DNA of 64,000 bases, taken from NCBI GenBank assembly GCA_037138595.1, contig JBAXIB010000010.1, positions 1-64,000 of the forward strand, written 5' to 3'. Made by a program: the position numbers and the translations under genes. Origin of the DNA: UBA4742 sp037138595. GTDB lineage: Bacteria; Actinomycetota; Acidimicrobiia; Acidimicrobiales; Acidimicrobilacustridaceae. This document shows, in pieces, positions 16,861 through 25,979 of this stretch; within the stretch, counting starts at the first letter, position 1, and each line of letters begins with the position of its first letter. The notes below the pieces were generated by a model. It had not been told where the DNA came from, did not search any database, and saw only the letters and a program-made list of their open reading frames with translations.

Positions 16861-17091
16861 ATGAAACAGCAGTGGCGGTCCAAGGCAGCATGCCAAGGGC
16901 TCGACCCCGAAATCTTCTTCCCCCTCGATGACGAGGACGGTGCCGAGGCAAAGGCAGTTTGTGATGTCTGCCCAGTCCACGAGGCCTGTTTAGAACACGC
17001 GCTCGGTGCCCGAGAGCGTGATGGCGTCTGGGGTGGCGCAACCGAACGTGAGCGCCGTCGAATCATTCGGCAACGTCGACGCACCGCATAG
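16861..17091 (+). CDS. WhiB-family Fe-S transcription factor
   Basis: The 76-aa product has the four cluster cysteines of Wbl proteins: Cys11, Cys34, Cys37 and Cys43, the last three in C-x2-C-x5-C. The GVWGG turn follows, then a basic C-terminus (ERERRRIIRQRRR) for DNA contact. The protein is confined to actinobacteria and their phages. It binds a 4Fe-4S cluster and works with the sigma factor. The length suits the short Wbl classes (WhiB2 or WhmD/WhiB1-like); I cannot place it more closely. The gene lies alone, 25 bases before trpD. Confidence 0.93.
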   Translation: MKQQWRSKAACQGLDPEIFFPLDDEDGAEAKAVCDVCPVHEACLEHALGARERDGVWGGATERERRRIIRQRRRTA

Positions 17092-17115
17092 TTTTCCTAC
17101 CGGACTGAGGTATCG

Positions 17116-18168
17116 ATGGCTTTGACACTCGAGGACCTTGGTGGATGGACTCCGATCTTGCTCGCCCTTACCTCGGGCCGTGACCTGACGTCGGCCGAAG
17201 GTCAAGCGGCGATGTCGGAAATTTTGGCGGGCGAGGCATCCGATGGTCAGATTGCAGCGTTCATCGTCGCATTACGGATGAAGGGCGAAGCGATCGATGA
17301 AGTAGCGGGGATGGTCGATGCGATGCTCGAAGCATCCGAACCAATCACGTTGTCGCCCGACCTGCATGACGTTGTTGACATTGTCGGAACTGGTGGTGGC
17401 GCGAGCAGGCGAGCACACGCGTTGAACGTGTCGACCATGGCGTGTTTCGTTGTCGCGGGTGCAGGTGGCCATATCTGCAAGCACGGAAACCTGAAGGCGT
17501 CATCCACCAGTGGATCGTTTGATCTCCTTGCTGAGCTCGGCGTGGAAATACATCTTGACGGTCCAGCAATTGCGCGATCGGTCGCGGAGATCGGACTCGG
17601 TTTCTGTTTCGCCCGAGCATTTCATCCCGCGATGCGATACGCCGGGCCAGTACGAACGCAACTCGGAATTCCGACCGTGTTTAACTTCATCGGGCCGCTG
17701 GCAAACCCGGCTCGAGTGACTCGTCAACTGATCGGCGTCAATGATCCAGCGATGGCACCAACGGTGATTGGCGTGTTGCAAAAACGCGGCGCACAGCGGG
17801 CGATGGTCGTACATGGTCACATTGGCATCGATGAGTTAACCATCACTGGCCGGTCCACCGTGTGGGAAATTCGCGACGGTGATGTGAGTCAGTACGAGAT
17901 TGATCCGACCGATTTAGGCCTCACCGTTGTTGATGTCGATCAGATCCGCGGTGGCGATGCGACCGTGAATGCTGAGATCACCCATCGCGTACTTGGTGGC
18001 GAAGCCGGTCCCTACCGCGACATCGTTGCGATGAATGCGGCCGCTGCACTACTGATCGCCGGAAAGGCGACGGACATGGCTGAAGGATTGGCGTTGGCGT
18101 TTGCTGCGATTGATAACGGCCACGCAGCCAAAGCGCTTAAAGACTTAGTCACGCTCTCAAACAGTTAA
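17116..18168 (+). CDS. trpD: Anthranilate phosphoribosyltransferase
   Basis: The 350-aa product has the PRPP-binding motif DIVGTGGGA, then NVSTMACFVVAGAGG and KHGNLKASSTSGSFDLL. IPTVFNFIGPLANPA and VVHGHIGIDELT follow. These are diagnostic of TrpD, the second step of tryptophan synthesis, joining anthranilate to phosphoribosyl pyrophosphate. The residues after GTGGG (ASRRAHALN) differ from the usual DGxxTFN, which may mark a lineage-specific form. No other trp gene is adjacent. Its end overlaps the convergent gene by 4 bases. Confidence 0.93.
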   Translation: MALTLEDLGGWTPILLALTSGRDLTSAEGQAAMSEILAGEASDGQIAAFIVALRMKGEAIDEVAGMVDAMLEASEPITLSPDLHDVVDIVGTGGGASRRAHALNVSTMACFVVAGAGGHICKHGNLKASSTSGSFDLLAELGVEIHLDGPAIARSVAEIGLGFCFARAFHPAMRYAGPVRTQLGIPTVFNFIGPLANPARVTRQLIGVNDPAMAPTVIGVLQKRGAQRAMVVHGHIGIDELTITGRSTVWEIRDGDVSQYEIDPTDLGLTVVDVDQIRGGDATVNAEITHRVLGGEAGPYRDIVAMNAAAALLIAGKATDMAEGLALAFAAIDNGHAAKALKDLVTLSNS

Positions 18169-18833
18169 GCCTGGGAGCGGTGGCTATGGCCGGTTTCGAG
18201 CGGGGCTGGCATGTTGGGTGGTGGAGGAACGACAGCGACGGCCGCGTTTGTTTCGCTCAGCAGTGAATCGATGTCGACGAGCCCGCTCGCTCGTTCGATG
18301 TCGGCGAGTTGCTCTTGGGCTGCATCAAGTAAATCAAGTTGGGTCGCGATGCGGTTGAGCACTTCGGGTGCAGCATCGGGCAACATCCAACCAGAAGCGG
18401 GCAGTTCGTCGGGTCGGATCATGCCGGAAAGTCGGACGGCAAGCGCTTCGACTTCGGCAATCTGTGTTTCCAATGATCGCAGTAAGCCGCGCCGAAACGA
18501 ACGTGGGTGATGCGCTGCAACGACGAGATGTTGATCGAGTTCGACCGCTTGATATTCAAGTTCGCGTCGGAGTTGATCCACCGATAGTGACGGAGACTCT
18601 CGAACACGCCGCGAAGGTGCGAGGTGGATCATGGCGACTGCAGTTCGCAGGCGTCGGTGCATGCGGGCGACGCGGGTTGGTAACCACAACCAACGGATCG
18701 GAGCCGGACTCTTCACAGCCGGACTCACCCGATTCGACCGAGCGAGTCGCCAGCGCAGAAAGACGAAAACGAAGCCGATCGAAATGCACCAAGTAACGAG
18801 CACTGCGACGACGACGATCAGCAAGCGACCCAC
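18165..18833 (-). CDS. Membrane-anchored protein of unknown function
   Basis: The 222-aa product has one N-terminal transmembrane helix (about 4-27) followed by a basic stretch. A long helical cytoplasmic-type region follows, with VDQLRRELEYQAVELDQHL and TQLDLLDAAQEQLADIE, which could form a coiled coil. The tail is Pro/Ala-rich. I do not recognise the family. It lies between trpD and the exonuclease fusion gene, converging on the former and 69 bases downstream of the latter. Confidence 0.65.
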   Translation of the reverse strand: MGRLLIVVVAVLVTWCISIGFVFVFLRWRLARSNRVSPAVKSPAPIRWLWLPTRVARMHRRLRTAVAMIHLAPSRRVRESPSLSVDQLRRELEYQAVELDQHLVVAAHHPRSFRRGLLRSLETQIAEVEALAVRLSGMIRPDELPASGWMLPDAAPEVLNRIATQLDLLDAAQEQLADIERASGLVDIDSLLSETNAAVAVVPPPPNMPAPLETGHSHRSQA

Positions 18834-18902
18834 GGGCTGAGGCTATCGCTGATAGGACCCGATTTGGTGGCGGGTCTCAGCGCACGATGAACGAATTGTT
18901 GC

Positions 18903-20729
18903 TCAGGCCGCCGCGTGCCGCTTGCGCCGGTCACGATGATCACGCCCATGGCGTGGATCATCTCGCCCGTCGCGTCGCTCGCTTCGTACGAGCCCGGAAT
19001 GTCGCGGATCAAGCGATGGTAAGCGCGGCAGAAGGGAAGCCAGCCCCCGGTCGGTACTTACTAATCGAAACATTCCGGCGTGGACTTCGAGCCAACTCGC
19101 GACGCAATTGAGTTCATCAGCTAAGTCTTGGCCAAGTGGTTTCGGAATGTTTCCCCACATCGCCGGCGCGAACGGAAGTGGTGGTGCACTCAGTAACGTC
19201 GGGTCGGCAGAGTCGGCGTTGGGGTCCCAGGATCGGCTGAGTTGACCGTTGCTGAGTTCGACGCTTCCGGCGCCATCGACCTCAACCACGATTCGGCCCG
19301 AGTCGATGAGCCCAGCGAATCGGCGTTGTCGACTAATGGCCATCGTGAGGGCAGCAGCCCGTTCGCGCACGTCGGCGGCCTCTTCAAATCGCTGCTCGGC
19401 CGCAAGTGCGCCCATGCGAGCGATCAACGGTGACAACAACAAATCAGGATCGGTGAGTAGACCGCGGACGGTGCGTTGAACGGTAACGGCGTAGTCATGT
19501 GCTTCGACCTCGCCGGCACATGGACAGACGGCGATGCCTAATTGGGCTGGTGCACACACCCCCGATCGCGACGCGTGTCCGGGGATGGCAGAACATTTGC
19601 GAAGTGGGACCACCATTTCGATCGCTTCCGCGATTTGTTTGGCGATGCGGGTCGATGGCAATGGCCCGAGATAGAGCGAGCCATCGTCAGGCGCAAGGCG
19701 AACAACCGAGAGTCGGGGGTATAGGTCATTCAGTGTGAGCTTGAGATACGGGTAGCGCTTCCAGTTCTTGGATTGTTGGTTATAGCGGGGTAGGTGCTCA
19801 TGGATGAGGCGGACTTCGATGACCGCGGCTTCGAGCGTGGTGGCACACACACGGTGATCGATCGAGTGGGTTTCGGCGAGCAGCTGGCCGATCTTTCGAC
19901 GCGTATCGCTCGAGAAGTAGGAACGAACTCGCGCTCGAAGATTGGTGGCTTTACCGACGTAAAGCACCGCTCCGGCGCGATTGCGAAACACATAGACCCC
20001 CGGACGGCGGGGAAGCGAAGTGGTCAGACGTAACTTGTCGGCTTGAGCATGTCCGGCCATTTTCGGCAGCGTGATCAAATCGTCGAGGCCTGATACGCCA
20101 AGGCCACCGCAGCGTTCGAGGAGCACATGGAGCAGGTCGGCGGTTGCGAGCGCGTCATCGAGCGCTCGATGGCTGGGTTGATGCGCGAGACCAAAATGTG
20201 AAGCGAGGGTGCCAAGTTTGCAGTTCGCAACTTCGTCGCGGACCAAGCGACGGGCTAATCCGCACGTGTCGACTGATTGGTTGGTGAGTTTTGGTTGTTG
20301 GGCTCGGTCAAGCGCTGCTTGCAAGAAACTGAGATCAAACCGGACGTTGTGCCCGACGATCACGGCGTCGCCGATGAACTCGAGCAATGTCGGAAGCACT
20401 GATTCGATTCTCGGTGCGGGCAAGACCATGGCATTGGTGATGCCCGTCAGCACGGTGATTTCTGGCGGAATGACGGAGCCAGGGTTGATCATGGTTTGAA
20501 AGGTGCCAATGAATTCGCCCCCTTTGATTTTGACTGCGCCGATTTCAGTAATCCCGCATAGCTGTGCCGAGGTGCCAGTGGTTTCGAGGTCTACGACACA
20601 GAAGGTCACATCGAACAGGGGCGTGCCGAGTTCGTCGAAGCTGCGCTGATGTGATGCGCGTGCATCAGCTGACGCCACCGGGGGAATCGGTAACGGGGGA
20701 CTAGGGACCGAATGGTCAAACGAAATCAT
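18903..20729 (-). CDS. DEDDh exonuclease fused to a UvrC-like GIY-YIG nuclease
   Basis: The 608-aa product joins two nuclease modules. Residues about 35-205 form a DnaQ/epsilon-type exonuclease with the DEDDh residues in VVDLETTG, GHNVRFDLSFL and HRALDDALATADLL. Residues about 225-305 form a GIY-YIG domain (RRPGVYVFRNRAGAVLYVGKATNLRARV). A CAGEVE-type Cys cluster and a UVR motif (RFEEAADVRERAAAL) follow, as in the N-terminal half of UvrC. The UvrC RNase H-like second nuclease half is absent. M. tuberculosis Rv2191 has the same layout. A role in DNA repair is likely. I choose the ATG at 20729, which avoids running into the divergent gene's leader. Confidence 0.88.
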   Translation of the reverse strand: MISFDHSVPSPPLPIPPVASADARASHQRSFDELGTPLFDVTFCVVDLETTGTSAQLCGITEIGAVKIKGGEFIGTFQTMINPGSVIPPEITVLTGITNAMVLPAPRIESVLPTLLEFIGDAVIVGHNVRFDLSFLQAALDRAQQPKLTNQSVDTCGLARRLVRDEVANCKLGTLASHFGLAHQPSHRALDDALATADLLHVLLERCGGLGVSGLDDLITLPKMAGHAQADKLRLTTSLPRRPGVYVFRNRAGAVLYVGKATNLRARVRSYFSSDTRRKIGQLLAETHSIDHRVCATTLEAAVIEVRLIHEHLPRYNQQSKNWKRYPYLKLTLNDLYPRLSVVRLAPDDGSLYLGPLPSTRIAKQIAEAIEMVVPLRKCSAIPGHASRSGVCAPAQLGIAVCPCAGEVEAHDYAVTVQRTVRGLLTDPDLLLSPLIARMGALAAEQRFEEAADVRERAAALTMAISRQRRFAGLIDSGRIVVEVDGAGSVELSNGQLSRSWDPNADSADPTLLSAPPLPFAPAMWGNIPKPLGQDLADELNCVASWLEVHAGMFRLVSTDRGLASLLPRLPSLDPRHSGLVRSERRDGRDDPRHGRDHRDRRKRHAAA

Positions 20730-20802
20730 CGACACAGGTGTAGCGAACAAATGTTCGTCAGTCAAGGACCTGAGAGGCTCACGCTGGCGGTACCATCCCA
20801 CG

Positions 20803-21078
20803 GTGACTTCCTCTCGCTACCGCTGCAGCGCCTGTGGCAACCTGACCCGCTTCGACGTGACGACCACTCGTCGCACCCGAGGGTTTCATCACTATTCGGT
20901 CGGCGGTGAGCTTGAGGTCGAGGACCTTGAAATACTCGATGAATCCATCGAAGAGGTTTCGTGCCGATGGTGTGGAACGGCCGCTGCGGTGGTTGAACTC
21001 TCCGATGATGATGTCGCCGCATTGTCCGGAGCGTCTGAGCCAACCGACGTCGGTGTGGATCAAGCAACGGCCCAGTAA
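20803..21078 (+). CDS. Small zinc-ribbon protein
   Basis: The 91-aa product has two CxxC knuckles, Cys8/Cys11 (CSAC) and Cys54/Cys57 (CRWC), spaced as in a zinc ribbon. An acidic middle (ELEVEDLEILDESIEE) and an acidic tail complete it. The GTG start lies 73 bases from the divergent nuclease gene. I do not recognise a named family. Such free ribbons often bind nucleic acid or act as adaptor subunits. The next genes are a cysteine-rich small protein and queG. Confidence 0.65.
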   Translation: MTSSRYRCSACGNLTRFDVTTTRRTRGFHHYSVGGELEVEDLEILDESIEEVSCRWCGTAAAVVELSDDDVAALSGASEPTDVGVDQATAQ

Positions 21079-21175
21079 TTCGCCAACTCGTTGGTTGCTG
21101 TCATACCCCCTTCGTAGGTTGTCGTTGGGCGTAGTGGCCGGGTGACCGGTCGTCGAATGAGTCAATGGAGCAACG

Positions 21176-21385
21176 ATGGCAATCCAACATGAATCCCTCA
21201 CGATCGACTGCGACGAGTGTGTGATGCAACACACCACGGCCTGCGCCGACTGTGTTGTGACGTTCTTATGTTCTCGAGAGCCTGATGAGGCCGTCGTGAT
21301 CCAAGTCAGCGAAGTTCGAGCCCTTCGCCTACTCGCCGAAACTGGGTTGGCATCACCACTCCGACACCAGCGACAAATCAGTTAG
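21176..21385 (+). CDS. Small cysteine-rich protein
   Basis: The 69-aa product has Cys12, Cys15, Cys23, Cys26 and Cys32 plus His19 within its first third (DCDECVMQHTTACADC). This suggests a bound metal or cluster. The C-terminal half is a plain helix. GGAG lies just upstream of the ATG. It is 88 bases before queG, on the same strand. No function is known to me. Confidence 0.65.
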   Translation: MAIQHESLTIDCDECVMQHTTACADCVVTFLCSREPDEAVVIQVSEVRALRLLAETGLASPLRHQRQIS

Positions 21386-21473
21386 GAACGGTTCGCTCAC
21401 CCGATACGTGCGCGGCCCGACGCCGCGAAAGGTCTCGAAGTCGAGGCGATCGGGCTGCGCGTGCGACGATGGC

Positions 21474-22631
21474 ATGGTGTTGAGTGACCGCTATAGCGAA
21501 GAAATTTGTGAGGCTGGCCTTGCCGCTGGCCTTGATCGCGTTGGCATTGCATCAGCTGAGCCATTCGATGCCACGCGGCGCATTCTCGAACAGCGGCGTT
21601 CGCAAGGCCTAGCCGCTTCGATGCAATTCACTTATCGAAATCCGGAACGCTCAACGAATCCGGCTCACGCAATGCCCACGGTGGCGTCCCTCGTCGTTGG
21701 AGCGCGTCGCTATGATCGCTCGGTTGTGCCGTCGCCGTCGCAAGATCGCCCGATGGCGCGGGTTGCTCGCTATGCAACCGATGACCATTACGGACAATTG
21801 CGCGCCGGACTCGATGCGGTAGCGGCACGGCTATCGGCTGATGGTTGGATGGCCCGAGTCGTACTCGACGACAACGCGCTCGTTGATCGTGCCGCGGCCC
21901 ATCGAGCTGGACTGGGTTGGTATGGCAAGAACGCAAATGTGTTGATCCCAGGTATCGGCAGTTGGGTGGTACTCGGATCAGTGCTGACCGATGCTCCGTT
22001 GCCTCACAACGACGACGAAGTGCCTGACGGTTGCGGATCGTGCACTCGGTGTATCGATGGTTGTCCAACCAGTGCGATCATCGGTCCAGGAGTAGTAGAT
22101 GCTCGTCGCTGTCTCGCGTGGTTGGTGCAGGCTGAGGGCGTGTTCCCCATCGAGTATCGCGAAGCGTTGGGGGACCGCATCTACGGGTGTGACGAATGTC
22201 AGGAAGTGTGTCCGCCATCCCGTCGCCCGCTGCTCGACCCCGACCAGCGAGACCCAGGGCCTCATGCCCAATCTGGATCGTGGGTTGACGTGTTGGAAAT
22301 GCTGGCGACAGATGATGCCGAGTTGCTCGCGCGTTTCGGGCGTTGGTACATCCCGAGGCGCGAGCCTCGCTATTTGCGGCGCAATGCATTCATCGTGCTA
22401 GGTAATTCGGCGACGCTGACGACTCCTGGTGTCACCGACGCCCTTGAACGCGGCCTCGCCGATACCGATCCGATCGTACGATCGCATGCGGTTTGGGCGG
22501 CGCGGCGGCTCGGTCTTGATCCGTTGCCGCCCGAATTGCGATTCGAAACCGATCCGATGGTGCGAGCCGAACTTGACCGAGCCGTCACCTCTCGGTCCGT
22601 ACCGCACGGTTCGCTTGGGTTGCCAAGATGA
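21474..22631 (+). CDS. queG: Epoxyqueuosine reductase
   Basis: The 385-aa product has the cobalamin-binding N-terminal domain with RYATDDHYG and AHRAGLGWYGKN. Two 4Fe-4S motifs follow: CGSCTRCIDGCPT and CDECQEVCP. The C-terminal part (RREPRYLRRNAFIVLGN) is HEAT-like. This layout is diagnostic of QueG, which reduces epoxyqueuosine to queuosine at the tRNA wobble position using cobalamin. No other queuosine gene is in the window. The start is ATG 21474, or GTG or TTG one or two codons later. Its TGA overlaps the ATG of the next gene. Confidence 0.9.
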   Translation: MVLSDRYSEEICEAGLAAGLDRVGIASAEPFDATRRILEQRRSQGLAASMQFTYRNPERSTNPAHAMPTVASLVVGARRYDRSVVPSPSQDRPMARVARYATDDHYGQLRAGLDAVAARLSADGWMARVVLDDNALVDRAAAHRAGLGWYGKNANVLIPGIGSWVVLGSVLTDAPLPHNDDEVPDGCGSCTRCIDGCPTSAIIGPGVVDARRCLAWLVQAEGVFPIEYREALGDRIYGCDECQEVCPPSRRPLLDPDQRDPGPHAQSGSWVDVLEMLATDDAELLARFGRWYIPRREPRYLRRNAFIVLGNSATLTTPGVTDALERGLADTDPIVRSHAVWAARRLGLDPLPPELRFETDPMVRAELDRAVTSRSVPHGSLGLPR

Positions 22632-23770
22632 TGACGAACGCCCATTCTCGGCACCTCCTCGTCACCAACGACTTTCCCCCCAAGGTCGGAGGAATCCAAT
22701 CGTACTTATGGGAACTCTGGCGACGACTTCCACCTCACGACACAACGGTGCTGACCACCGCACATCCCGACGCCCGCCAATGGGATGCTGCTCAACCATT
22801 TCGAGTTGAAAGAATTGGTGGGAGGGTCGCGTTGCCGACTCCCATGCTTCGTCGGCACATCGATGCACTTGCCGCAGAAGTCGATGCCCGAATCGTGTTG
22901 CTCGATCCGGCACTTCCGCTCGGCTTGATCGGACCATCGTTAGAGCGGCCTTATGGTGTTGTCGTCCACGGCGCTGAAATCGCAGTCCCCGGGCGCTTGC
23001 CGGGAAGTCACACGCTTCTTGCCCGGGTATTGAATGGCGCCAGTTTGGTAGTTGCCGCGGGTGGCTATCCCGAAGCTGAGGCGACGCGGGCCGCTGGCGG
23101 TCGCCTCCCTTCAGTGGTGATTCCACCTGGAGTCGACGTCAATCGCTTTCAGCGATTGAGCGACGCCGAGCGCATCGCGGCGAGGAGTCGGTTCGGTTTG
23201 GACCCCGAGGCCATCATCGTCCTTGGCCTGAGCCGCTTAGTTCCTCGAAAAGGGTTTGATGTTGTTATCCAGGCAGCGGCTCGGCTCGCTCCAACCCATC
23301 CGCAACTGCAACTCGTCATTGCCGGAACCGGACGCGATCGCGCTCGACTGGAGCGGGTCGCTCGTCGCTGTGGCGCATCGGTGAGGTTCCTGGGTCGAGT
23401 CGACGATGACGACCTGCCGCTCGTGCACGGGTGTGCGGATGTGTTCGCGATGGTGTGCCGCAACCGATGGTTAGGACTTGAACAAGAAGGTTTCGGCATC
23501 GTATTTCTCGAAGCGGCGGCAGCAGGTGTCGCTCAATTGGCTGGTACGAGCGGTGGGTCCCACGAGGCAGTGGTCGACGGCGTCACTGGCTCGGTGATCA
23601 TGGATCCGTCATCGGTCGAGGAGACTCGCCGATCGCTGAAACACCTGATCGACAATGCATCACTGCGGCGCGAACTGGCTGATAACGGACGACGACGCGT
23701 GGAAACAGAATTCACCTACGACGTGCTCGCGGCGCGTCTGGCCGGCGCGATCGCCACAGTGCAAGGCTGA
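22628..23770 (+). CDS. GT4 glycosyltransferase, PimB-like
   Basis: The 380-aa product has a GT-B fold. The N-terminal half has NDFPPKVGGIQSYL, and the C-terminal donor-binding half has GLSRLVPRKGFDVVI and EGFGIVFLEAAAAGV. NDFPPKVGGIQSY with RLVPRKG fits the GDP-mannose-dependent mannosyltransferases that act on phosphatidylinositol mannosides or related glycolipids (PimB', Rv2188c). The neighbours match the mycobacterial order. It overlaps queG by ATGA. The acceptor is inferred from synteny only. Confidence 0.82.
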   Translation: MMTNAHSRHLLVTNDFPPKVGGIQSYLWELWRRLPPHDTTVLTTAHPDARQWDAAQPFRVERIGGRVALPTPMLRRHIDALAAEVDARIVLLDPALPLGLIGPSLERPYGVVVHGAEIAVPGRLPGSHTLLARVLNGASLVVAAGGYPEAEATRAAGGRLPSVVIPPGVDVNRFQRLSDAERIAARSRFGLDPEAIIVLGLSRLVPRKGFDVVIQAAARLAPTHPQLQLVIAGTGRDRARLERVARRCGASVRFLGRVDDDDLPLVHGCADVFAMVCRNRWLGLEQEGFGIVFLEAAAAGVAQLAGTSGGSHEAVVDGVTGSVIMDPSSVEETRRSLKHLIDNASLRRELADNGRRRVETEFTYDVLAARLAGAIATVQG

Positions 23771-23774
23771 TCGA

Positions 23775-24272
23775 ATGGTGGACCCCGACCGCACTGAAAC
23801 TTCAGACCCCAGCGAACCGGCCCAAAGTGGGTTGGCACTTTGGATCGTGCGATCGTCATGGATCGGGACAGCGTGCCTTGCGGTGACGGCAACGCTTGCC
23901 GCGGTCGCCCCCGATCCCTTTGCGCCGTTGGCGGTCGCGGTGGCACTCAGCCTGTTTTGCATCGGTGTCGGAGCATTCGTTTGCGCCTATGCCGTCGCCG
24001 TCGGTCGAAGTCGTTCCGATGCGATCGGCATGGGTGGTTTGTTCTTTTTGGCTGGGAGCGCGCCGAAATCGGTGCAGCGGTCGCTCATAGTTTCCCTTCT
24101 GGTTGAGGTGATCGTGGCGATTGCTACCGCGTCGGTTTGGCTCGTGGCTTCGTCACATTTTTCGCAATCAACCGTAAATCCACTGGCGTTTGGGCTTCTC
24201 GCTCCCATGTACGGCCTCGGGGTCATGGGCTTATGGGGAGCGAAGTTCGGCACGTTTCCGGTTCGTGGATGA
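23775..24272 (+). CDS. Four-helix membrane protein of unknown function
   Basis: The 165-aa product has about four transmembrane helices: near 30-46, 50-74, 103-125 and 137-155. The N-terminus is hydrophilic (DPDRTETSDPSEP). The ATG lies 4 bases after the mannosyltransferase stop, which places it in the same operon. I do not recognise a family. Its place between a glycolipid mannosyltransferase and an SRPBCC protein suggests envelope-lipid work. Confidence 0.65.
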   Translation: MVDPDRTETSDPSEPAQSGLALWIVRSSWIGTACLAVTATLAAVAPDPFAPLAVAVALSLFCIGVGAFVCAYAVAVGRSRSDAIGMGGLFFLAGSAPKSVQRSLIVSLLVEVIVAIATASVWLVASSHFSQSTVNPLAFGLLAPMYGLGVMGLWGAKFGTFPVRG

Positions 24273-24317
24273 ATTCTTGGCCGTCATTGCGCCGTAGTTC
24301 CGGTATCGTCAGCCCCC

Positions 24318-24812
24318 ATGGCCGAGCAGGCGAGAGAACAGACCACTATTCAGGCGTCAGTCGAGGAGTGTTTCCGAACGCTTGTCGATTTCGAGTCCTA
24401 CCCTGAATGGGCGGGCGACCTGAAACAGGCGACGGTGATCGCCTATGACGATGAGGAACGACCCGTGGTCGTCGAGTTCCGCGCCGCGGCGATGGGACGA
24501 AGCACAACCTATCAATTGCACTATGACTATGACGGTGCTCCGAATCGCCTCGGGTGGGAACTGTTGAGCGGCGACCTCGAGCGCGAACTCGACGGCAACT
24601 ACTTACTGCAACCAGGAACCGATCCGACAACGACTGATGTCACCTATGAACTTGCCGTTGATCTGATTGTTCCGATTCCGGGATTTGTAAAACGTCGCGC
24701 CGAAGCTCGAATCCTCAAGACTGCATTGTCGGAGTTGAAAGCGCGAGTCGAGGGTGGCCCGGTGGTTGACATCGGCGAAGATGACCTCGACGACGATTCC
24801 AGCGGAACCTAA
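24318..24812 (+). CDS. SRPBCC (START-like, cyclase/dehydrase) domain protein
   Basis: The 164-aa product has the SRPBCC signature at its start (TIQASVEECFRTLVDFESYPEWAGDL, in parts). It ends with a long C-terminal helix (RRAEARILKTALSELKARVE), the usual hydrophobic-pocket fold for binding lipids or polyketides. An acidic tail follows. Its TAA directly abuts the ATG of the ArsA-like gene. The same pair occurs in mycobacteria (Rv2185c-Rv2184c, from memory). The ligand is unknown; lipid transfer is a reasonable guess. Confidence 0.82.
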   Translation: MAEQAREQTTIQASVEECFRTLVDFESYPEWAGDLKQATVIAYDDEERPVVVEFRAAAMGRSTTYQLHYDYDGAPNRLGWELLSGDLERELDGNYLLQPGTDPTTTDVTYELAVDLIVPIPGFVKRRAEARILKTALSELKARVEGGPVVDIGEDDLDDDSSGT

Positions 24813-25979
24813 ATGCGGGTCTTACTCTTCACGGGTAAGGGTGGCGTAGGTAAGACATCGGTGGCGGCCGCGACTGCGGTTCGATGCGCTGACGCTGGCC
24901 TGCGGACGTTGATTATCTCAACCGACCCTGCCCATTCACTTGCCGACAGTTTTGGCTTGCCGCTTGGAAGCGAGCCGACGGAAATCACCTCGTTATTGTC
25001 CGGCCAGCAACTTGACAGCCAAGAGCGGATGGAAGACTCGTGGGGCGAGATCCAAAACTGGTTGGTTGAAGTCTTCAATTGGGCGGGGGTCGAAGCGATC
25101 GAGGCCGAAGAACTCGCCGTGGTGCCAGGCCTCGACGAAGTCTTCGCGCTCGGCGACATCAAGACCCACGCGGTGTCGGGTCTCTGGGACGTATTGGTTG
25201 TGGATTGCGCCCCAACCGCCGAGACGATCCGGCTCTTGAGCTTGCCTGATTTGTTGGAGTGGTACATGGAGCGAGTGTTTCCGGCAGGCCGCCGCCTCAA
25301 TCGGGTGATTGGGCCAGTCCTTGGTCGCGTCACGAAATTGCCGGTTGCGAGTGACGAGGTTTTCGGAGCTTCACGACGATTCTATGAACGACTCGACGGA
25401 GTGAAGGAGTTGTTATCTAACCCCGAGATCACCAGCGTCCGACTGGTCGTGAACCCCGAACGAATGGTGATCGCTGAAGCTCGACGTACCTATACCTACC
25501 TGTCTTTGTTTGGCTATCGAGTCGACGCGGTGATCGCGAATCGTTTGTTGCCCGACGAGATTTCCGATCCGTGGTTCGACCGATGGAAACTCGCCCACGA
25601 AGAGCATCTCGAGACCATCACTGAATCGTTTGCCCCGCTGCCGATTCTCAAGGCGCGCCTCGCGGCTGAGGAACTGGTCGGACTCGATCGATTGCGAGCT
25701 TTCGGCGACGAGGTCTACCGAGACGACGATCCAGCAGCAGTTCTCCATGACTCGGATCCGCTGCGCATCGAGATGAAAGGTGACACGTGTGTGCTCACCC
25801 AAGAACTGCCATTCGCTGATCACGATGACCTTGAACTCGGTCGACGCGGCGATGAACTGCTCGTGCGTGTCGGACCGTATCGCCGAGCCATCGTGTTACC
25901 TGATTCGCTTCGCCGACGCGAGATAAGTTCGGCAAAACTGCGAAATGGTGAGCTGCGGGTAGTGTTCGCGACTCAGTGA
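24813..25979 (+). CDS. ArsA/GET3-like ATPase
   Basis: The 388-aa product starts with the deviant Walker A FTGKGGVGKTSVAAA, then STDPAHSLADSF (switch I) and LVVDCAPTAETIRLLSLP (switch II). These are the motifs of the ArsA/Get3 group. The C-terminus (about 310-388) is an alpha-crystallin-like beta domain (LRRREISSAKLRNGELRVVF). The metal-binding cysteines of true arsenite pumps are not evident and no arsenic genes are near, so arsenite export is unlikely. Coupling to an SRPBCC protein suggests handling of a membrane protein or lipid. It overlaps the next gene by 4 bases. Confidence 0.85.
   Translation: MRVLLFTGKGGVGKTSVAAATAVRCADAGLRTLIISTDPAHSLADSFGLPLGSEPTEITSLLSGQQLDSQERMEDSWGEIQNWLVEVFNWAGVEAIEAEELAVVPGLDEVFALGDIKTHAVSGLWDVLVVDCAPTAETIRLLSLPDLLEWYMERVFPAGRRLNRVIGPVLGRVTKLPVASDEVFGASRRFYERLDGVKELLSNPEITSVRLVVNPERMVIAEARRTYTYLSLFGYRVDAVIANRLLPDEISDPWFDRWKLAHEEHLETITESFAPLPILKARLAAEELVGLDRLRAFGDEVYRDDDPAAVLHDSDPLRIEMKGDTCVLTQELPFADHDDLELGRRGDELLVRVGPYRRAIVLPDSLRRREISSAKLRNGELRVVFATQ

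Noticed and set aside
24813..25979. Arsenite efflux ATPase
   Set aside because: No metal-binding cysteines typical of ArsA pumps are evident and no ars genes are nearby; the synteny points elsewhere.
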